Source of the DNA: Agelas oroides
Taxonomy: Eukaryota; Porifera; Demospongiae; Agelasida; Agelasidae
Length of the DNA stretch: 64,000 bases
Assembly (NCBI GenBank): GCA_949130485.1
Contig: OX422184.1
Location: 25,042,917 to 25,106,916, forward strand
Direction: 5' to 3'
Shown: positions 34,675 to 45,161 of the stretch, in pieces
How the letters are laid out: every line of letters begins with the position of its first letter
Numbering within the stretch: the first letter of the stretch is position 1
The notes under the pieces: model-generated
Seen by the model: the letters and a program-made list of their open reading frames with translations, nothing else
What the model was told of the DNA's origin: nothing
The model's database searches: none
Made by a program: the position numbers and the translations under genes

Positions 34675-35189
34675 TTTTTTCATCCTTTAGCATTTTTTTT
34701 CTATAGAAAGTTTATTTTATGTGAAAAGTACAACTGGGTAGCTACATAAATAGCTGGAAGCTAAACAAATATGCAACCAAACAAAACTAAGACAAAAATA
34801 CAGATGTGAGATATTAATGCTTAACATTGTGGGCATGTTGTCGTATTGTATCATTATGTCATGATTATGTCATCATTTTTCATTGTACTGTGCATGTGAA
34901 AAAGCATACTCATTCCATTCTCTGCCTGAACAATTAAGAATGCAAGCTGAATGGCTAGCAAGTGATCCTGGCGAATCCAACAGGAGACACCACACCAAAC
35001 ACCATGCAGTGTGTAAGACCATCCTCCACAGAACTAATTATACAACTAATTACCTGAACAATATATGTGTTGCCTAGGTAACAGGTTGTATTAATGTGAG
35101 ATGTAAAGCCATAATTATTGCAGATCACAGTTACAATTACCTTGTGCAATTTTCTAACAGAGTTACAGACTGGGGTAGAGTATTGACTG
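34675..35189. other. gene-free stretch
   Basis: No recognisable coding sequence or strong repeat is present. Confidence 0.45.
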
Positions 35190-35742
35190 GTTCCCTCCTC
35201 CATCACCCCCTCCCCATCAACCCCTCCCTCCCCCCTCCTCCATCACCCCCTCCCTCCCCCCTCCTCCATCACCCCCTCCCTCCCCCTCCTCCATCACCCC
35301 CTCCATCACCCCCTCCTCCATCACCCCCTCCCTCCCCCCTCCTCCATCACCCCCTCCCTCCCCCCTCCTCCATCACCCCCTCCCTCCCCCCTCCTCCATC
35401 ACCCCCTCCCTCCCCTCCTCCATCACCCCCTCCCTCCCCTCCTCCATCACCCCCTCCCTCCCCCCTCCTCCATCACCCCCTCCTCCATCACCCCCTCCCT
35501 CCCTCCCTCCTCCTCCATCACCCCCTCCCTCCCCCCTCCTCCATCACCCCCTCCTCCATCACCCCCTCCCTCCCCCTCCTCCATCACCCCCTCCCTCCCC
35601 CTCCTCCATCACCCCCTCCCTCCCCCTCCTCCATCACCTCCTCCCTCCCCTCCTCCATCACCCCCTCCCTCCCCCCTCCTCCATCACCTCCCTCCTCCAT
35701 CACCCCCTCCCTCCCCCCCTCCTCCATCACTCCTCCCTCCCC
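35190..35742. repeat. pyrimidine-rich minisatellite (CTCC-ATCACCCC-CTCCCTCC)
   Basis: About 550 bases consist almost wholly of ctcctccatcacccc and ctccctcccc units of variable length. The strand is more than 90% pyrimidine, with one ATCA per unit. The proline/serine-rich open frame across it (35096-35764) is a by-product. Confidence 0.9.
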
Positions 35743-35929
35743 CTGTGGGTCCTGTATTTGTTGAGTTGGAATGAAGCAGCATATTACAAAGTAGAAGATA
35801 AATGGGCAGAACCTTGCAGTTCCCTGGAAGATATTTGAACAGAAATTTGAGGGAAGCTTGTAGATGGAGAGAATGGGAAAGGGTAGAGAAGAGAGGGAAT
35901 GACGTACAATGATAGCAAGATATTTCTCA

Positions 35930-36072
35930 CATGTGAAGTAGGTTTATACTGCAAAACAAGCTCAAGAGTGATTACCATGGTTACAGACAAGTTTCTGAGA
36001 CAGTGGTTATGAGAAGTTTGCACAAGACAGCCTGGCAGGGAGGAAGCTAACCCAACCAGAATCCTGCAGATC
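35930..36072. repeat. dispersed repeat fragment (GTTACAGACAAG ... CAGATCTTA)
   Basis: The blocks tggttacagacaag, gagacagtggttatg and ccaaccagaatcctgcag recur near 42970-43000, 50410-50515 and 58340-59180, in part. No coding sequence is recognised. Confidence 0.55.
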
Positions 36073-37188
36073 TTAAGGTGGCAGGGAACCCTGTGTTTTC
36101 AAGGTCAACAAACCTGGAATCCAAGCTGATAGAATTCTTTGTCTTTGTAAACTTTTAGCGCACAGTCCGTTTTGGGAGTCTTCATCCGTTCACGGTCCGT
36201 AAGATTTTCCCCATTTCCTGTCGGCATTGACATCCAATAATCAGTTTATAATTAAGTTAGTTAAGATGTGGCCTGGCGGAACCCCTCATGTGGTGGTCGG
36301 AATTTTGAAGATAAGCTTAGATCGACTTAAAAAAAAAGAAAAAAAAAAAAGAAAAAAAAAAAAAGAAAAAAAAAAGAGAGTTTAGTAGAGTGCTGTTACA
36401 GTAGTGTTGTAGCTGTGAGTAGTACGTAATGACTGCTTGTGAAAGCAAGCTTGTGTCTAGAAGCAGCAGAAAGGCCACAGTGGCCAAGACTGTATTTGTT
36501 GAGTAGGCCCTGGTCTCGCGGCCGTATGCCTAGCGTAGTTGGTGACCGTGGCTAGGTGCTTCGAGTGCTGGGCTGGGCTTTAACTGGAATACGCAATTTA
36601 TCGTTGGTGCTACACTCTGGTACCCAAGGGAGCTGAACGGTGGTTGTGTGTGGAACAGAGCAGTGAGTTGTTTAGCGACATAAGGGGGAGAGGTGGGGCT
36701 GGTAATGCTTGCTTCCACTCGTGAATGAGCCCCTCCCGTAGACAAGCTGTGAATTTTTCGAAATGTGCATTCCGTTTTGGTGCAGTCAAAGTTGTCCATT
36801 CCAAGAGTTAGTGACAATGACTTTGCGAGTAGCTCTGAACAAACGTTGGCATAGATTGATTTGAGATACATTGGTGGTTAGGACGCTACCTAGAGTGAGT
36901 GCGTAGATTCGTCCTAGCCTCGTACCCAGGCCCCGCCCAGCTTTCCGTCGCTTGCAGTACGGTTCGCGCGCGGGGAGAGCCCAGGAATGAGGCTAGATGC
37001 ATCCATCGAGTGGCAATTTGGGGTTCATGAATATATTAATAAGCCACTAAAACCCTTTTTAAAATTAGGCAAAGCAAGATTGCCCTAAAGCAAACCCTAA
37101 CCCTGAAACTAGGAGCAACACTGGTCCTGACTGTAACCCAGGTTTATGTTTTCGTTAACTCCGCCAAAAGACTTCACCGCCACCTTAA
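36073..37188 (-). mobile_element. element X, reverse copy, first link of the TTAA chain
   Basis: It is bounded by TTAA at 36073-36076 and 37185-37188. It begins ggtggcagggaaccc and ends cgccacc. A long interrupted poly-A run lies near 36330-36378. An 81-bp foldback element is inserted at 36915-36995. The right-hand TTAA is shared with the next copy, which faces the other way. Confidence 0.85.
36915..36995. mobile_element. 81-bp TAGCCTCG foldback nested in element X
   Basis: It starts TAGCCTCGTACCCAGG and ends GAATGAGGCTA. The flanks gattcgtcc and gatgcatcc form a 9-bp duplication with two mismatches. The uninserted sequence is seen in the other copies of element X (for example near 37370). 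Confidence 0.82.
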
Positions 37189-37912
37189 GGTGGCACGGTC
37201 GTCACTCGGCGGAGGTTAACGAAAACATAAACCTGGGTTACAGTCAGGACCAGGGTTACTCCTAGTTCCAGGATTAGGGTTTGCTTTAGGGCAATCTTGC
37301 TTTGCCTAATTTTAAAAAGGGTTTTAGTAGCTCATTAATATATTCATGAACCCCAAATTGCCACTCGATGGACGCATCTACACGCTCACTGTAGGTAGCG
37401 TCCCAACCACCAATGTATCTCAAAACAATCTATGCCAGCTTTTGTTCAAAGCTACTCTCAAAGTCAGGCTAGACTCATGTTTGTCACTACTCTTGGAATG
37501 GACAACTTTGACTGCACCAAAATGAATGCACATTTTAAAAAATTCACAGCTTGTCTACAGGAGGGGCTCATTCACGAGTGGAAGCAAGCATTACTAGCCC
37601 CACCTCTCTCCCTTATGTCGCTAAACAACTCACGGCTCTGTTCCACACACAGCCACCATTCAGCTCCCTTGGCTGTCAGACTGTAGCACCAACGATAAAT
37701 TGCGTATTCTAGTTAAAGCCCATCCCAGCACTTGAAGCACCTGGCCACGGTCACCAACTAGGCTAGGCATACGGCCGCGAGACCTGGGCCTACTCAACAA
37801 ACACAGTCTTGGCCACTGTGGCCTTTCTGCTTCTTCTAGACGCAAGCTTGCTTTCACAAGCAGACATTACGCACTACTCACAGCTACTGACACTACAGCA
37901 CTCTACTAAACT

Positions 37913-37952
<40 letters not shown>

Positions 37953-38212
37953 TCGATCTAAGCTTATTTTCAAAGTTCCGACCACCACATGAAGGGTGCC
38001 GCCAGGCCACATCTTAACTAACTTAATTATAAACTGATTATTGGATGGCAATGCCGACAGGAAACGGGGAAAATCCCCAATTTTACGGACTGTGAACGGT
38101 TTGAGACTCTCAAAACGGACTGTGCGCTAAAATTTTAACAAGACAAAGAAGTCTATCAGCTTGGATTCCAGGTTTGTTGACCTTAAAAATCCAGGGTACT
38201 GTGCCACCTTAA
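37185..38212 (+). mobile_element. element X, forward copy
   Basis: Bounded by TTAA at 37185-37188 (shared with the previous copy) and 38209-38212 (shared with element Y). Almost identical to 39589-40618 apart from the length of the internal poly-T run (near 37915-37949). Confidence 0.88.
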
Positions 38213-38887
38213 GATGCTGCACATAACTGAACTATGAATATTCAACATGTCACATTTGTCAAGTCAACCCAATCCAGTGCTACCACAGAACAAACATGAC
38301 ACCACTAATCATATTCTTGAGGACCAATGAATGGAATGTTGCCTAGGGGTGCCACACAGAGCTAGCTAAATTCAACCTATTAATATGCATGAGGAGAGAT
38401 ATTGCCTGACTTCCAGCCGGAATTACATGCCTTTAATGAGATTCATTGATCTCAATGGGGACACTAACAACGTTCACAAGTATCCAAAGAGGGTTAATGA
38501 GGTTCATATCCCAGTTCTGTTCAGGTTTGAGTCTATGAAAGGCTTGGAGCATACTCATAAATATTCAACATCATTAACCCATTCCTTTCAACCCCAAGCC
38601 AAGCTGCCAGTGTTTCAGCAGAAGATCAATAATGAGGTTCATGAGAGTCAGCATACCCTAACCCTCCCATTGGACAGCTGACTGAACCCAGGGTTGTTCA
38701 TGGGTAATGCTGAGGTCTAGTTAAAGCCAACTTATTAATATTCATGACATGGACAGAAACATTCCAGATTTTAGAGCTCTGCAGGCTTTAATTAGATTCA
38801 TAGGCTCACTTAGGGCTCGATTAGGGTTAGGAATTTTAGGGTTAAGGCAAACTAGGGTTAGGGCTAGGGCTAGGCTTAGGGTTTTAA
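38209..38887 (+). repeat. element Y, copy 1, with telomere-like end
   Basis: It begins ttaagatgctgcacataact. It ends with degenerate TTAGGG-type repeats (attagggttaggaatttta, gggttagggctagggc) and TTAA at 38884-38887. It carries a 98-codon open frame that also occurs in copy 2 and, degraded, in the inverted copy near 42435-42743. Its meaning is unknown. Confidence 0.8.
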
Positions 38888-39592
38888 GATGCTGCACATA
38901 ACTGAACTATGAATATTCAACATGTCACATTTGTCAAGTCAACCCAATCCAGTGCTACCACAGAACAAACATGACACCACTAATCATATTCTTGAGGACC
39001 AATGAATGGAATGTTGCCTAGGGGTGCCACACAGAGCTAGCTAAATTCAATCTATTAATATGCATGAGGAGAGATATTGCCTGACTTCCAGCCGGAATTA
39101 CATGCCTTTAATGAGATTCATTGATCTCAATAGGGACACTAACAACGTTCACAAGTATCCAAAGAGGGTTAATGAGGTTCATATCCCAGTTCTGTTCAGG
39201 TTTGAGTCTATGAAAGGCTTGGAGCATACTCATAAATATTCAACATCATTAACCCATTCCTTTCAACCCCAAGCCAAGCTGCCAGTGTTTCAGCAGAAGA
39301 TCAATAATGAGGTTCATGAGAGTCAGCATACCCTAACCCTCCCATAGGACAGCTGACTGAACCCAGGGTTGTTCATGGGTAATGCTGAGGTCTAGTTAAA
39401 GCCAACTTATTAATATTCATGACATGGACAGAAACATTCCAGATTTTAGAGCTCTGCAGGCTTTAATTAGATTCATAGGCTCACTTAGGGCTCACTTAGG
39501 GTTAGGAAGATTAGGGTTAATGGGATTAGGGTTAGGAATTCTAGGGTTAAGGCAAACTAGGGTTAGGGCTAGGGCTAGGCTTAGGGTTTTAA
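38884..39592 (+). repeat. element Y, copy 2, tandem to copy 1
   Basis: It is a nearly exact tandem repeat of copy 1 with a slightly longer TTAGGG-like end (39480-39588). The two copies share one TTAA. Confidence 0.85.
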
Positions 39593-40618
39593 GGTGGCAC
39601 GGTCGTCACTCGGCGGAGGTTAACGAAAACATAAACCTGGGTTACAGTCAGGACCAGGGTTACTCCTAGTTCCAGGATTAGGGTTTGCTTTAGGGCAATC
39701 TTGCTTTGCCTAATTTTAAAAAGGGTTTTAGTAGCTCATTAATATATTCATGAACCCCAAATTGCCACTCGATGGACGCATCTACACGCTCACTGTAGGT
39801 AGCGTCCCAACCACCAATGTATCTCAAAACAATCTATGCCAGCTTTTGTTCAAAGCTACTCTCAAAGTCAGGCTAGACTCATGTTTGTCACTACTCTTGG
39901 AATGGACAACTTTGACTGCACCAAAATGAATGCACATTTTAAAAAATTCACAGCTTGTCTACAGGAGGGGCTCATTCACGAGTGGAAGCAAGCATTACTA
40001 GCCCCACCTCTCTCCCTTATGTCGCTAAACAACTCACGGCTCTGTTCCACACACAGCCACCGTTCAGCTCCCTTGGCTGTCAGACTGTAGCACCAACGAT
40101 AAATTGCGTATTCTAGTTAAAGCCCATCCCAGCACTTGAAGCACCTGGCCACGGTCACCAACTAGGCTAGGCATACGGCCGCGAGACCTGGGCCTACTCA
40201 ACAAACACAGTCTTGGCCACTGTGGCCTTTCTGCTTCTTCTAGACGCAAGCTTGCTTTCACAAGCAGACATTACGCACTATTCACAGCTACTGACACTAC
40301 AGCACTCTACTAAACTCCTTCTTTTTTTTTTTCTTTTTTTTTTTTCTTTTTTTTTAAGTCGAGCTAAGCTTATTTTCAAAGTTCCGACCACCACATGAAG
40401 GGTGCCGCCAGGCCACATCTTAACTAACTTAATTATAAACTGATTATTGGATGGCAATGCCGACAGGAAACGGGGAAAATCCCCAATTTTACGGACCGTG
40501 AACGGTTTGAGACTCTCAAAACGGACTGTGCGCTAAAATTTTAACAAGACAAAGAAGTCTATCAGCTTGGATTCCAGGTTTGTTGACCTTAAAAATCCAG
40601 GGTACTGTGCCACCTTAA
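39589..40618 (+). mobile_element. element X, forward copy
   Basis: Bounded by TTAA at 39589-39592 and 40615-40618. It differs from the 37185 copy by only a few bases and by an interrupted poly-T run (40320-40356). This points to a recent duplication of the X-Y block. Confidence 0.88.
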
Positions 40619-41604
40619 CGTGGCGGGAGAAGTCACTCGGCGGAGGTTACGAAAACATAAACCTGGGTTACAGTCAGGACCAGTGTTGCTCCTAGTTTCA
40701 GGGTTAGGGTTTGGTTTAGGGCAATCTTGCGTTTTAGTAGCTTATTAATATATTCATGAGCCAAAATTGCCACTCGATGGATGCATCTACATGCTCACTG
40801 TAGGTAGCGTCCTAACCACCAATGTATCTCAAATCATTCTGTGCCAGCTTTTGTTCAGAGCTACTCCCAAAGTCAGGCTAGACTCATGTTTGTCACTACT
40901 CCTGGAATGGACAACTTCGACTGCACCAAAATGAATGCAAATTTCAAAAAATTCACAGCTTGTCTACGGGAGGGGCTCATTCACGAGTGCAAGCAAGCAT
41001 TACTAGCCCCACCTCTCCCCCTTATGTCGCTAAACAACTCACGGTTCTGTTCCCCACACAGCTCCTCTGCAGCTTTCTAGTCAACGGCAACGTAATACCA
41101 ACGATATATTGCGCATTCTAGTTAAAGCCCAGCCCAGCACTCGAAGCACCGGGCCACGATCACCTACTAGGCTTGGCATACGATTGCAAGACCTGGGCCT
41201 GCCCAATGAGTACAGTCTTGGCCACTGTGGCCTTTCTGCTGCTTCTAGACACAAGCTTGCTTTCACAAGCAGGCACTACGCACTACTCACAGCTACTGAC
41301 ACTACAGCACTCTACTAAACTCCTTCTTTTTTTTTTTTTTTAAGTCAATCTAAGCTTATCTTCAAAGTTCCGACCACCACATGAAGGGTACCACCAGGCC
41401 ACATCTTAACTAACTTAATTATAAACTGATCATTGGATGCCAATGCCGACAGGAAATGGGGAAAATCCCCAATTTTACAGACAGTGAACGGTTTGAGACT
41501 CCTAAAATGGACTGTGCGCTAAAATTTTACCAAGACAAAGAGTTCTATGGGCTTGGATTCCAGGTTTGTCGACCTTGAAAATGCAGGGTTACCTGCCACC
41601 TTAA
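40615..41604 (+). mobile_element. element X, forward copy, more diverged
   Basis: Bounded by TTAA at 40615-40618 and 41601-41604. It begins cgtggcgggagaagtcactcg. It lacks the catttcgaaaaattc exactness and a short segment near 40730 relative to its neighbours. Confidence 0.85.
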
Positions 41605-42920
41605 GACCCTAAGTCTAGCCCTAGCCCTAACCCTAGTTTGCCTTAACTCTTTACCGACCGTAGCGCGTTATTGCAATATTACGCGGATGACCGTAAAAAT
41701 TGCGGACGAAGCGGTCAAGACGATGTGTTATGTACTCCGTTTTATATCTCCAGCTGTAAACCAGCTACAAACTTCTAGTAAAAAGCAATGGATAGCCTTA
41801 GGCTTTGCCTAGCTACGCTGTAGTTTTGAAGCTTACCACTGAAGCACAAGCCTGCAGATAAACGTAAACTTTTCAAACCGGAAGTCGCGGTCTTCGGTAT
41901 CTTCTGACACTTGTAACTTTGCTGTTACAGCCCTGTTTCCTTTGGAATCTGCAGCGAGGTTAGAGCTTTGTTTTAGCTATTTGTAGCTTTTTGTTTCATC
42001 TCTGTACCTTGTTTACTTCTTGAGATCGGTTTCGATAAAGATCGCGTCTTCGTCTGCGATAGCATCACACGGTTCGCTACGTTGAACTTCCGGCTCATAC
42101 ATACGCTATCACACCTCAAGTGCGCCCAATTTAGCTTCCGGTAGGTGTAATGAATACAGTTACGGAAGAAGGAAATCCGTAATTCACCGCTATCTTCGGG
42201 AAAAGACTTGAAAATGCAGGTATGTATTCATGACGCTAAAACGCGTCATTGGTCATACAGGAACACTAATTTCATGACGCTAAAACGCGTCATTGGTCGG
42301 TAAAGAGTTAACCCTAAAATCCCTAACCCTAATCTCGTTGACCCTAATCTCCCTAACCCTAATTGAGCCTATGAATCTAATTAAAGCCCGAGCGAGTTCT
42401 GAAATCTGGAGTGTTTCTGTCCATATTGTGAATATTAATCAGTTGGCTTTAACTTAATGGGAGGGTTTAGAGTATGTTGACTCTCATGAACCTCATTATT
42501 GACTTTCTGTTGAAACATTGGCAGCTTGGCTTGGGGTTGAAAGGAATGGGTAAATGATATTGAATATTTATGAGTATGCCCTAAGCCTTTCATGGACTCA
42601 AACCCGAACAGAACAGGACTATGAATCTCATTATCCCTCCTTGGATGCTCGTGAATGTTGTTAATGTCCGAATTGAGATCAATGAATCTCATCAAAGGCG
42701 TGTAATTCCGGCTGGAAGTCAGGCAATCTCTCCCCTCATGCATATTAATTGGTTGAATTTAGCTAGCTCTGTGTGTGTCACCCCTAGGTAACATTCCATT
42801 CATTGGTCCTCAAGAATATGATTGGTGGTGTCATGTTTTTTCTGTGGTAGCACTGGGTTGGGTTGACTTGACAAATGTAACGTGGAATATTCATAGGTTC
42901 AGTTGTGTGCAGCATCTTAA
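41601..42920 (-). repeat. element Y, inverted copy interrupted by a 661-bp element
   Basis: It runs from TTAA at 41601-41604 (ccctaa-type end) to gcagcatc and TTAA at 42917-42920. Compared with copies 1 and 2 it is inverted, diverged and split at its internal TTAA by the insertion at 41647-42307. Confidence 0.82.
41647..42307. mobile_element. 661-bp element with TTAA target duplication (piggyBac-like MITE)
   Basis: The termini ctctttaccgacc and ggtcggtaaagag are exact 13-base inverted repeats extending imperfectly into gcgcgtt / aacgcgtc. TTAA flanks both sides (41643-41646, 42308-42311). The intact Y copies (near 38845 and 39546) carry the empty site ccctaaaatt / ttaa / ggcaaactag in the same context. 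A subterminal 25-bp sequence (catgacgctaaaacgcgtca...) is repeated twice at the right end. No transposase is seen. Confidence 0.9.
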
Positions 42921-44674
42921 CCACACACAGAATCAGGTCTAGCTACACTGCAGAAACAAGCTCACAGAGTTGCTACTATGGTTACAGACAAGCAGAAGAG
43001 CAGCCTGTTGGTTCTTGTTGGTATTAAAAGGTACATAAACAGCCTCAGAGGAAGCTGGTCCATGATATCTGAATACCTCAGAACATCTGTGACATGAACA
43101 CACTCCTCAGTAGGGCCCTCAGGTCACATTTTGTGAAAGGGAGACCAGAAATATGCAGTCGGTGTAAACAGTCTACTCTAGATAAGGATAGTCAACATAG
43201 CTACCAATTTGCCTACCATCTTTAGCTTGGGACAATCTGGCTTCAGCAGACTTAGTTCCATAACTTGAACTGTTAGCTACATAATGCACAGAGCCACTGA
43301 ACTGTGTGTGTGCATGTGTGTGTGTGTGTGTATGTATGTGTGTGTATGTGTGTGTATGTGTGTGTGTGTATGTGTGTGTGTGCGCATGTGCTCACATATG
43401 TCCATACTATAGAGAGACGTTAGTATACAGAAACTGAAATTTTACTAAAGTTTGCGAGAGGAAATCCCACAACTGCATTTCAAAGCTGCACTTAATCTTG
43501 ATAGCAGCAAGTGACTTTCCCACAGATGTTCAGTGGTTACTACCTGCAGGTTTCATCGTGGTCTTGGCTGGTTTTAATGGTGTAGGGCCAGTTGCTTGAA
43601 ACCATTCAGTTATGAGAAGAAGACCTCCATTGACTCCAAGGTCAGTGGGCTGGAATATATTTCTCTTTGTGGCAATTTCACAAGAAATTAAACTCCTCAC
43701 GGTCATGCAGGAGTGGCCCTATTAGACCATCACCACCAGTATACAGTCAGCTCTGATAGAAAATGGACACATGCACATGGATAGAGTTACACTAGTTCAT
43801 GACTGCGTAATAATATGTAAGAGTAACACAAATGTCGCACTGGGTTTTGTCTGTTTATTCGGTGTTGTGCAATATACACTGACCATACTTTTTGGCTTTG
43901 TGAACAGTTGAAACTCCAGCCACTGGATAGATGCTACCAGGACAAAAAAGATCCTAACATTGATGACACTCACATGATAAACTGCACCAGGCATTCCTTT
44001 TTCATTTTGCATAGCTACCACAGATGACCAGAAGGGCATGGGTATGGTTATTTGGCAAGCAATTATATTTGGTGCACACTGTACCTTGAACTCAAGCTGA
44101 AACAGCTACATTGGTGGCACTGTGGAATGCATTTCCTGAGAATCAGGAAGTCACAGAGTAAGATTAGCAACAGTTCACTGTGCCCTCATATTCTGAACAC
44201 TGCCCTGTGGTGTTTCTGACTTAACTAACCAAAGTTGTTTGATTGCTTGATTATTAAACTTAAAGCAATAGTCTGAGTCACACATCTGCCGTGTTCTGGA
44301 AAGTTCATTAGCCGTTATTGTTTGTGGGTGAGTCTGCATTTGGTAAATATGATAGCACTAAGGTAAAACACAAGTTGAACAGCTAGCTAATACCACTGTA
44401 GCTATCATAATTTGTTCCAAGTGAAGCGAGGCTACACTTGCGTTCAATTGAGATTTTTTTGTCGTCGTACGATCATCGTCATCGTCATCGTCAACCAGAA
44501 GTTGGCCTAAAAGCTCTGATATCTCCAGAATGGTCTAGGGATCACTATCAGACTTACAGGAAAGCTCTAGCTATTGCTAATACAACAGTGTACAAACTGT
44601 ATAGCCAGAAACAGATGCAACAGTGAGATATTTGTGAATTTCTCCAGAACAATGTACAACGGTTAAATGGACAT
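42921..44674. other. gene-free stretch with a TG microsatellite
   Basis: A (TG)n/(TGTA)n tract lies at about 43302-43390. No recognisable coding sequence is present. A 62-codon open frame at 44438-44626 has no recognisable motif. Confidence 0.5.
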
Positions 44675-44884
44675 TGCATAAAAGTACCAAAATTTCTTTG
44701 AGTTACTCATGGGAAGGAATTATGAAAGCCTTACCTTGAGTTACTGTCAACTCAAGGTAAGGCTTGCATAATTTCTCCCCATGAGTAACTAGTGGCGTGC
44801 TTTGCATAAATCCTTTCCATGATTAACTCAAGGTAAGGCTTGCATAATTTCTTCCCATGAGTAACCTTTTTGTACTTTTATGCA
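44675..44884. mobile_element. ~210-bp foldback element
   Basis: The ends tgcataaaagtaccaaaa and ttttgtacttttatgca are inverted. Inside, ggtaaggcttgcataatt and catgagtaac occur several times in both orientations. It lies just upstream of the 45162 receptor copy. Confidence 0.75.
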
Positions 44885-44899
44885 AAGGTCACCACAACC

Positions 44900-45146
44900 A
44901 GGGTATTGGAATTCGAAGTATAACAGTACTAAGTCAACTGGCAATTCAAACTAAACTAAACCACACTCATTTTCAGAATCCAAAAGTTAAACTAAAAACA
45001 TGCACATTTTACTAATTAGTGCAGAATGCAACTTGAACAACAGCAGCAAAACCACTTTTGAAGGATAGGAGAATGACTTCATAGCAATAAAATGGATGAT
45101 TTTCTAGATAATTGTTATGGTAATGCATACCTCTGGTCTTCTGCAG
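44900..45146 (+). promoter_or_regulatory. upstream region of the receptor copy, with leader acceptor
   Basis: It shares blocks with 19690-19946 and 29330-29599 (gggtattggaattcgaa, caaactaaactaa, aaaatggatgattttc). The acceptor ggtcttctgcag ends at 45146, 15 bases before the start codon. The longer upstream homology of the other copies is cut off by the foldback element at 44675-44884. Confidence 0.5.
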
Positions 45147-45161
45147 TCATTTCAACACCTG

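Noticed and set aside
35096..35764. 222-codon proline/serine-rich open frame
   Set aside because: It is the translation of a pyrimidine-rich minisatellite; there is no domain and no start context.
38385..39347. Two identical 95-98 codon frames as tandem genes
   Set aside because: They lie wholly inside tandem Y elements. The inverted copy carries the frame in degraded form, and there is no recognisable domain or splice context.
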